Positions 6,612 to 12,448 of a stretch of DNA of 12,448 nucleotides are shown piece by piece; position 1 is the first letter of the stretch; each line of letters starts with the position of its first letter. The DNA comes from an uncultured Acetatifactor sp. (GTDB lineage: Bacteria > Bacillota > Clostridia > Lachnospirales > Lachnospiraceae): the NCBI GenBank assembly GCA_947644185.1, contig CANRZC010000033.1:1-12448 (forward strand), given 5' to 3'. The position numbers and the translations under genes were made by a program. The notes below the pieces were generated by a model. That model was not told the DNA's origin. It worked only from the letters and a program-made list of their open reading frames with translations, and did not search any database.

Positions 6612-6640
6612 AGTATAGCAATAGGCAATAGATTATGCAA
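6612..6640 (-). promoter_or_regulatory. Sigma-A promoter of the M42 peptidase gene
   Basis: On the minus strand TTGCAT (6640-6635) and TATACT (6617-6612) are 17 bases apart, with transcription predicted from about 6605. The -35 element overlaps the stop codon of the upstream GLUG-repeat gene. The -35 hexamer is the same TTGCAT seen at the dinB promoter. Confidence 0.65.
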
Positions 6641-9600
6641 TCTCTTTTTTCTTCCGTCGCTTTGTAAGTCTCCCAAACAGCAGCACAGAAATCCCTATCA
6701 CTGCCACACATCCTCCAACCCAGGCGGCCACTACAACTGTGCTGTTGTCCTCCTCTACCGCGGTCAGCCGAAATGTCCCCTCTCCCTCCATCGTAAATTC
6801 CAGATAGCTACCCACGGTGGTGGCAGATACTGGCCGGTAGCCATTTTCCGTCCACAGCTCCACCTTTGTCTGCTCTGGATTATCACACAGCGCCCGCACC
6901 AGAAGCTGCGATTCATATGCTCCCGCCTGGTCCGTCCCTTCTCTCTGGATAGACAGCTTCGTGCCTCCATCCTGTACTTTTTCTACTAAAAGCGTATTCT
7001 CCGGCAAGAATTCCCCCTGCACCAAAACCACTGCCTTGCCGTCCTCATCCTTCTCCTGGCTGGCCAAAGAGGTGATCCATCTTTCATACTGTGCTTCCAG
7101 GGTGCAACTTCCCGTCACAAAGTCACAGTCGAATTCCGGCCATCCCCCATAAAAGCCTTCCTTTTCCGGCACTTCGGGAATCTGGCTTTTATCGATACTG
7201 CCGCCGTAAGAGCACTGGAAAGTGGCCAGCTCCTTCCCATCTGCGAAAAACCGCACTGTAAATTTCGAAAAAGCTTCCGGCACACCCTCCATACTGGAGA
7301 ACGCCTCATAAGACAAAGGCTCTGCGCCCCCTGCATAGCCGATGGAATCCACGCCAGGCACCTTCCCCTCCACATAATAATTTCCATAGAGTATCCCTTC
7401 CTGCTGCATTTCTCCAGCAATGGAGCCGGCACACTCCCCAGCGCAGGTGATCTCCGGGTAGGCATAGCTGTAGAAAATATCGCAGCCCTTTCCCACAATG
7501 CCACCCACATAGCTTTCCCCACAGATACCGCCCATGGTATAGCAGCTTCTGATACAATAATCCGAGGAACCGGCGATACCGCCCACATAACTTCCGCCTG
7601 TGCTTTCCACGAATCCATAGGATTCACAGGAGACGATAGCGCCAAAGTCCGCCTTTCCTACCACGCCGCCCACATGATCCTTTTTGCCTGTGATATTGCC
7701 CAGATTGCGGCTCTCCCGCACCACAGCCTTTACAGATTGCTCAATGCGAAAGCTCTCTTCCCCGGTGAGGGTCACATCGTCCTCCGGGTCAAAATCGTAC
7801 TCTGTGGCTATGAGCCCTGTAATGCCTCCCACATTTGTATCCGCCTCCACGGGCCCCTGATTGATACAGAGGGTTATCTTTCCCTGTTGAAAGACAGAGG
7901 TGTCATAGTATGCCTCCTCCGGCTGTACGGCTCCCAGATTCTCCATCTCCCCGCCTGCTGCCTCATCTGAGGTGTCCTCCACAGTAATTCCCTCGTAGCG
8001 GAACAAGTCGTCCCGCAGCCCACCAATGCAGCCGCGCACTACTTTCGCCTGGGCTACCAGGGCATCCACATCTGCGGAGGTCTGGTGGCCGCCCTGTTGT
8101 AAAATCTCTGCCAGCTGCTGCAGCTCCTTCCCTGCTGCCTCCAATTCCCCGTTCAGCACCTGCAGATTGCTGCTGATTCCGCCGCTTCTATCGCTGGTGG
8201 CAGCAGTGATATTACTCAGATGTCCGCTGACGCCCTCCCCAAATCTGCGCAGCGCTGCAAAATAGCTTTCCACATCCTTGCCCAGGTTCTCGATATCCGT
8301 TTTGTCGATATCCACTTTGTCAAAATCTGTCCAGTCAATGTCCTCCCAGTGAATGTCCTTCCTGTCGGAATCCTCTGTGGGATTCTGGATCCCGGATTCT
8401 TCTGTTGACTCCTCTTGTGTTTTTTCGCCGGATCCATCCGCAGCTCCTGCACCTGTCTCTCCCGGTTCTGGCGTGCTTCCTTCTATTAGGTCCTGCCCCA
8501 CAGGAATTCCTTCCAATGCCCCGGTATCCCCAGCATCTTCCCCTGTCTGCTGCCCGGCTTCCTCTGCTCCCTGTTCCCCAGTGCCATCCCCCATGTGCTC
8601 CTCACCGGTGGGATGAATCCCCTCCGCCTGGCTTTTCCATTCCCCGTTTAGACGGCTCAGATCATTGTTGATCCCGGTGAGCTCCTGATTATAGATATAC
8701 CACAGATCACTGGCGGCTCCGGTTAGCGCAGATCCTGCCGTGGATGCATTGGTGAGATGGTTGCTAATACTACTTGCCAAAGCTGATGCCTGGTCGCCGT
8801 AGCTGCTGATATCCTCATGGGTGGCCTCCAAAAGATCAAAGAAGATTCCTATCTCCCGATCCAGTTCTCCCAATTTGTCATTCAGATACTGAATCTCTAA
8901 AAAGGGCTCCATCTGTCCTACGATGCCGCCCACATCCTTTCTGCCCAGAATGTGTCCTGTGTTGGTGCAATTCTGCACATAGCCCTGATGGAGCCTGCCC
9001 ACAATACCGCCTGTATTGTAGCCCACATGCTGATAGCCTACGGTTGCAGAATTGGTGCAATAATAGATCTTTCCATCCGAGTAACCGGCAATTCCTCCTG
9101 TATCCGTGTGAGCTGTCACATGCTTTGTGCTGTTCACATCCTCCAGATCCTCTATTGTGATATCCTCAATGTCCAGGCTTAGCTCTGTGCTGTGGGTGTT
9201 AATATTGCCACAGTTCTGACAGTTATTTAATGTGCCATGATTCCTTCCACAGATTCCTCCTGTGCTGTGCCCACCTGTGACAAAAGCCTCTGACCGGCAT
9301 CTCCGGATCTCTCCGGTTCCCTCATTGACACCGGCAATGCCTCCTATATCCTCTGTTCCTGTCACACTGCCGCTGACACTACAGTTTTCAATTCGGCCAT
9401 AGTTCATTCCCACCAGAATCCCGGCCTGCGCACCACTGCCCCCAGGCTCCACAGTGCCAGACACAGACAGATTCCGCAGAATCCCTGTGGTCTGCACATA
9501 GCGAAACAGCCCCACAGCCGATCCATCCCTGCGCAGCTCCAGCCCAGAAATTGCAAAACCACCGCCGTCGAAGATTCCGCCAAAGCTGGGAATGGAGAGG

Positions 9601-9890
9601 CCCTTGTATTCCTTTAGGACAATATCCTTTTCCAGAGTGACATATTTATCCCTGGACCAGACATCCAGCTCACAGTTCTGCGCAAGCTGCGCCAGCTCTT
9701 CCTCACTGGAAATGACTATCCGGGTATAGGCACTCTCCGGCAGTTCCTCCCTTTGGTCCTGGATTCCAGACATCATTTGCTCAAACACAGGAGACTGGGC
9801 AGCCTCTGCTGGCAGCACATCCTGGGTGACCAAAATCCCTGCCAATGCAAGCGATATCCATACCACCTGTCTGCTTTTACCTGGCTTCAT
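6633..9890 (-). CDS. Large secreted GLUG-repeat protein with C-terminal membrane anchor
   Basis: 1085 residues from ATG 9890, chosen because GGAGGAG lies 7 bases upstream and the protein then begins with a signal peptide (MKPGKSRQ, hydrophobic 9-22, cleavage near AEA-AQ at 30-31). The longer frame to 10040 merely overlaps the transporter gene. Layout: N-terminal strand region 31-100; GLUG-type beta-helix repeats about 100-326 (GGIAGVN, GGICGRN, GGIAGYS, GGIVGRL, GGIVGQM); helical stretch about 330-420; Gly/Glu/Thr linker 421-510; five pentapeptides 511-535; second helical stretch 536-625; GLUG repeats again about 681-830; a Listeria-Bacteroides (flg_new)-like repeat about 877-935; a C-terminal domain; one membrane helix about 1051-1073; and a Arg/Lys-rich end. 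No LPXTG signal is visible. Ligand and role are unknown; adhesion or envelope assembly is plausible. It overlaps the transporter gene by 14 bases, so the two products probably act together. Confidence 0.9.
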   Translation of the reverse strand: MKPGKSRQVVWISLALAGILVTQDVLPAEAAQSPVFEQMMSGIQDQREELPESAYTRIVISSEEELAQLAQNCELDVWSRDKYVTLEKDIVLKEYKGLSIPSFGGIFDGGGFAISGLELRRDGSAVGLFRYVQTTGILRNLSVSGTVEPGGSGAQAGILVGMNYGRIENCSVSGSVTGTEDIGGIAGVNEGTGEIRRCRSEAFVTGGHSTGGICGRNHGTLNNCQNCGNINTHSTELSLDIEDITIEDLEDVNSTKHVTAHTDTGGIAGYSDGKIYYCTNSATVGYQHVGYNTGGIVGRLHQGYVQNCTNTGHILGRKDVGGIVGQMEPFLEIQYLNDKLGELDREIGIFFDLLEATHEDISSYGDQASALASSISNHLTNASTAGSALTGAASDLWYIYNQELTGINNDLSRLNGEWKSQAEGIHPTGEEHMGDGTGEQGAEEAGQQTGEDAGDTGALEGIPVGQDLIEGSTPEPGETGAGAADGSGEKTQEESTEESGIQNPTEDSDRKDIHWEDIDWTDFDKVDIDKTDIENLGKDVESYFAALRRFGEGVSGHLSNITAATSDRSGGISSNLQVLNGELEAAGKELQQLAEILQQGGHQTSADVDALVAQAKVVRGCIGGLRDDLFRYEGITVEDTSDEAAGGEMENLGAVQPEEAYYDTSVFQQGKITLCINQGPVEADTNVGGITGLIATEYDFDPEDDVTLTGEESFRIEQSVKAVVRESRNLGNITGKKDHVGGVVGKADFGAIVSCESYGFVESTGGSYVGGIAGSSDYCIRSCYTMGGICGESYVGGIVGKGCDIFYSYAYPEITCAGECAGSIAGEMQQEGILYGNYYVEGKVPGVDSIGYAGGAEPLSYEAFSSMEGVPEAFSKFTVRFFADGKELATFQCSYGGSIDKSQIPEVPEKEGFYGGWPEFDCDFVTGSCTLEAQYERWITSLASQEKDEDGKAVVLVQGEFLPENTLLVEKVQDGGTKLSIQREGTDQAGAYESQLLVRALCDNPEQTKVELWTENGYRPVSATTVGSYLEFTMEGEGTFRLTAVEEDNSTVVVAAWVGGCVAVIGISVLLFGRLTKRRKKKEIA
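8286..8360 (-). repeat. Five in-frame pentapeptide repeats in the GLUG protein
   Basis: Residues 511-535 read KDIHW, EDIDW, TDFDK, VDIDK, TDIEN: a 5-residue period of x-D-(I/F)-(D/E/H)-(W/K/N), encoded by five 15-bp units. It resembles a short pentapeptide-repeat right-handed helix turn, but with Asp rather than the usual Ala/Asn or Leu pattern. It sits between the low-complexity linker and the second helical stretch. The clear period and low codon divergence suggest recent duplication. Confidence 0.75.
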
Positions 9891-12448
9891 GGTTTGTCTC
9901 CTCCTTTTCCTGTTGATTTTGTGTCCCTCCACCAAAGTCTTTCCCATTTCCCTGCTCATCCCTCTGTGTGTCCGGCTGCTCTGTCCGGGAATCCTCCCCA
10001 TCTGTGTCTTTTGGTATTTCCGAGGGCTGTTCCACCTCATCTGCTGTAATCTGCGGCATCTCTTGTTCCTGCACAGCTTCTCTCAGCTGCTCCACCTGAT
10101 CCTTGGCTCGCACCACTGCGCCCATCTCCCCGTCTATGACACCGGAGAACTCTCCTTCTATAATGCCATTCACGTAGCCCTTGATATGGCCACTCATCCG
10201 AATCCTCCCCCCTGTGGGAAGAGGCTTGGCTGACTCACGCTTCAGCGTAAAAGCTGTCTTCTCAATAATCATATCCCCTATGAGAAGGGTCTGTGGCAGC
10301 GCCAGCAGCACTAGGCCAATGGAGGTCAAGGTTCCCCTCCCCAGGGCAAGGCCAATGGCAGCTACCACCGCATTGCTGGACACATTGCTGATGATAAAGC
10401 CTGCTGCCACTAGCATGGAACCGCTGGTGACAATGGTGGGAAAGGCCTGATTTAAGGTCTCCACAATTGCTTTTTTGATAGGCATATAGTTCTTTAGATC
10501 CATATAACGGCTTGTTATCACGATGGCATAGTCAATTGTGGCACCCATCTGAATGGCAGATACCACCAGATAGCCCAGGAAGTATACCACCTCTCCGGTG
10601 AGATAGGGCAGCGAAAAGTTCATCCAGATGCTCCCCTGTATAGTCACCACCAACAGTACGGGCAGCCCCGCTGACTGGAATGTAAACAGTAATATCACCA
10701 TTACAAACAATGCAGTCAGGATGGTGATAATGTTGTTGTCCATGCTAAAAGAATCTCTCAGATCCAGGTTGCTGGTGGAGTTACCCACCAGATGAATGTC
10801 CTCGTAATCGTAGTATCGGGCCACCACGCCTCGAATCTTCTCCAGCGCCCCATAGGTCTCCTCCCCCTCCGCTGGCACAGCCAGCTCCAATACAAAACGA
10901 CTGCACTTCTCCCCCAGCAGCTGATTCCTGGCGATGCTGATCTGGGAATAGGCATCCGTCAAGGTCTCCTCCAGGTCCTCCTCCAGGGTAATGTTCCCCC
11001 GTTCCTTCTGGTCATAGATAAAAAGGAACATATCGATCAGAGGCACCTTATATTCGCTTATCCCGCCTAATAGCGCCCCATAATTGCTGTGGTCCACCGC
11101 ATAGGCGGAATAGAGGAGATTCGCCACCTCAATGTCCATGTCAATCAGCTCTGCGAACTCTCTGGGGGAAAGCTGATTTGTCAAGATATAGCCATCCATA
11201 GCTTCAATATTCGCCAGTCCCATACAGGAGTCCACCTCTGGCAATCGCTCCAGCTCCCGTAAAACCTGCCCCTCTTTTTCATAGTCTCCATTGGGCACAA
11301 GCACCGCCAGCTGGTTGACAGTACCAAAGTTTTGATTCACCATTTCCACAGAAAACTTGTTCTCGCTCATGTTCTTGGACTTCAAGGTATTCACATCATA
11401 CACATATTCCGCTTTGCTGGAAAAAAAGTATCCGGCAATCACCACTGCTATCAACAGGGGTGGCACAATCAGTCTGGTGTGTACACAGAATTTCCCCACC
11501 ACAGTGATATTGGGCACAAAGCTTTTGTGATGGGAATGATCGATGGCATTTGCAAAGGTCAAAAGCAGCCCGGGCATCAGGAAAAACACGGAAATCAGGC
11601 TCAGCAAAATGGCCTTTGCCAGCACAATGCCCATGTCATAGCCAATCCGAAACTGCATGAACATCATGGCCACCATGCCGGATACCGTGGTCAGGGAGCT
11701 GGAGGAAATCTCCGGGATGGCTTTACTCAAAGCCACAATCACAGCCTCTCTGGCGTCCTTGTCCTCATGCTCCTCCATAAAGCGATGACAGAGAATAATG
11801 GCATAGTCCACTGCCAACGCCAGTTGCAGCACCACCGCAATGGAGTCTGTGACAAAGCTGATGGTGCCAAACCAATAGTTAGTTCCCTTGTTCAGAATGG
11901 CCGCCACAATGAAGGTCATCAAAAACACTGGAATCTCCGCGTAAGTGGTGGAGGTAAACAGAAGCACCGCCACAATAACCACCCCCGCCAGCAGTAAAAT
12001 GACGATCATGTCATTATTCAGATCCGCTGCATCTCGCTCCTCCTGCCCGATATCAGAGCTGTAGTAAACATCGTATCCAGCCAGTGAGTCCAGAACGCCG
12101 TTCAGATAAACAAGAGCCTCCTCATCCTCTGCCTCTTTGGCAAAGGTCACCTTGAACAGAGCCTCCATGTCATGGTAATAGTCTTTCGTATTCTCGAAAT
12201 CCACCATGCTGACCCCATCCATATTCCGGATCTGTTCTGACAGTTGCTCTGCTTCCTCATAGGTCACATTGCAAACCATGATGCGGGCTGTACCATATGT
12301 GAGAAACTGTTCCTCCATTAAATCAAGCCCCTGTCTGGTCTGGGTAGTCTCTGGCAAATAGGAGGTCAGATCGTTGTTGACCTTTACCTTATTCATGGAG
12401 AGCACGCTGTACAGGATCAACAGAATAAAAACCAGGTACAAAGCCTGT
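9877..12448 (-). CDS. MMPL/RND-type membrane transporter, 5' end outside the window
   Basis: Partial: the frame is open to the window edge, so the TTG at 12441 is not accepted as the start. The 854 residues numbered from there show the duplicated RND layout: TM1 remnant (1-17), outer loop to about 142, TM2-6 about 143-298, TM7 about 322-341, second outer loop to about 570, TM8-12 about 571-725, then a long cytoplasmic tail. The proton-relay acids expected in MMPL proteins are Asp212 in ALAVDYAI and Asp637 in ATIDYAI. Likely role: proton-driven export of a lipid, polymer or peptide to the envelope; the substrate is unknown. The tail (about 745-854) holds a six-fold period-4 glycine repeat and then an acidic Gln/Glu/Asp-rich end. 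The last 14 bases overlap the start of the GLUG-repeat gene, and its SD lies inside this coding sequence, so translation is probably coupled. Confidence 0.92.
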   Translation of the reverse strand, partial: QALYLVFILLILYSVLSMNKVKVNNDLTSYLPETTQTRQGLDLMEEQFLTYGTARIMVCNVTYEEAEQLSEQIRNMDGVSMVDFENTKDYYHDMEALFKVTFAKEAEDEEALVYLNGVLDSLAGYDVYYSSDIGQEERDAADLNNDMIVILLLAGVVIVAVLLFTSTTYAEIPVFLMTFIVAAILNKGTNYWFGTISFVTDSIAVVLQLALAVDYAIILCHRFMEEHEDKDAREAVIVALSKAIPEISSSSLTTVSGMVAMMFMQFRIGYDMGIVLAKAILLSLISVFFLMPGLLLTFANAIDHSHHKSFVPNITVVGKFCVHTRLIVPPLLIAVVIAGYFFSSKAEYVYDVNTLKSKNMSENKFSVEMVNQNFGTVNQLAVLVPNGDYEKEGQVLRELERLPEVDSCMGLANIEAMDGYILTNQLSPREFAELIDMDIEVANLLYSAYAVDHSNYGALLGGISEYKVPLIDMFLFIYDQKERGNITLEEDLEETLTDAYSQISIARNQLLGEKCSRFVLELAVPAEGEETYGALEKIRGVVARYYDYEDIHLVGNSTSNLDLRDSFSMDNNIITILTALFVMVILLFTFQSAGLPVLLVVTIQGSIWMNFSLPYLTGEVVYFLGYLVVSAIQMGATIDYAIVITSRYMDLKNYMPIKKAIVETLNQAFPTIVTSGSMLVAAGFIISNVSSNAVVAAIGLALGRGTLTSIGLVLLALPQTLLIGDMIIEKTAFTLKRESAKPLPTGGRIRMSGHIKGYVNGIIEGEFSGVIDGEMGAVVRAKDQVEQLREAVQEQEMPQITADEVEQPSEIPKDTDGEDSRTEQPDTQRDEQGNGKDFGGGTQNQQEKEETNHEAR
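9898..9904 (-). promoter_or_regulatory. Shine-Dalgarno site inside the transporter gene
   Basis: GGAGGAG on the minus strand lies 7 bases before ATG 9890, within the last codons of the MMPL gene. It decides the start of the GLUG protein and supports translational coupling: ribosomes ending at 9877 pass over this site. Confidence 0.8.
10129..10191 (-). repeat. Period-4 glycine repeat in the transporter tail
   Basis: Residues 751-771 of the partial MMPL protein have glycine at 751, 755, 759, 763, 767 and 771, with hydrophobic-x-x between them (GHIK, GYVN, GIIE, GEFS, GVID, G). This regular pattern follows the last membrane helix and suggests a short beta-solenoid or bactofilin-like packing element on the cytoplasmic side. 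Confidence 0.7.

Noticed and set aside
9891..10040. N-terminal extension of the GLUG protein to 10040
   Set aside because: The extra 50 residues are basic and overlap the transporter reading frame. A strong SD and a signal peptide both mark the ATG at 9890.
11332..11997. 221-residue His/Gln-rich plus-strand open frame
   Set aside because: Antisense shadow of the MMPL transporter. The His-rich composition comes from reading membrane-helix codons backwards.

Overview
The window looks like chromosomal DNA of a Gram-positive anaerobe of the class Clostridia, most likely a Lachnospiraceae-type gut bacterium. This is inferred from strong AGGAGG ribosome-binding sites, use of TTG as a start codon, sigma-A-like promoters, a DinR/LexA-type box of the Bacillus/Clostridium form, and the types of protein present. 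No rRNA, tRNA, CRISPR array, transposase or phage gene was seen.

Layout. (1) Positions 10-1907, minus strand: a small two-helix membrane protein, then a 492-residue AlbA_2/Schlafen-type putative transcriptional regulator. Its linker to the C-terminal winged helix is built from seven tandem 11-bp repeats. (2) 1972-3046, minus strand: pyridoxamine kinase (pdxY), preceded by a small doubtful ORF. (3) 3069-5431, plus strand: a DNA-damage block. It has a sigma-A promoter overlapped by a LexA box, a Y-family DNA polymerase starting at TTG, a closely spaced 103-residue protein of unknown function, and a SRAP (YedK/HMCES) abasic-site protein with its own extended -10 promoter. (4) 5491-6546, minus strand: an M42 family metallo-aminopeptidase with a recognisable promoter and a near-perfect dyad in its leader. 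(5) 6633-12448, minus strand: a translationally coupled pair. It consists of an MMPL/RND-type membrane transporter, whose 5' end lies beyond the window, and a 1085-residue secreted, C-terminally anchored protein with GLUG-type repeats.

How the genes fit together. Block 3 is a coherent SOS/DNA-damage tolerance module: a translesion polymerase, a protein that shields abasic sites, and an unknown protein in between that is probably co-transcribed with the polymerase. Block 5 is a cell-envelope module in which the transporter and the large surface protein are probably made in fixed ratio, because the second start codon lies inside the end of the first gene. The M42 peptidase and pyridoxamine kinase look like ordinary housekeeping or salvage genes.

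The two points most worth following are these. First, the 11-bp repeat tract in the AlbA_2 regulator: 11 is not a multiple of 3, the repeat itself is open in every frame, and both alternative frames stop within about ten codons after it. A one-unit slip would therefore remove the DNA-binding domain, as expected of a phase-variable switch. Second, the MMPL-GLUG pair, with its split beta-helix, helical and pentapeptide insert, and a period-4 glycine repeat in the transporter tail.
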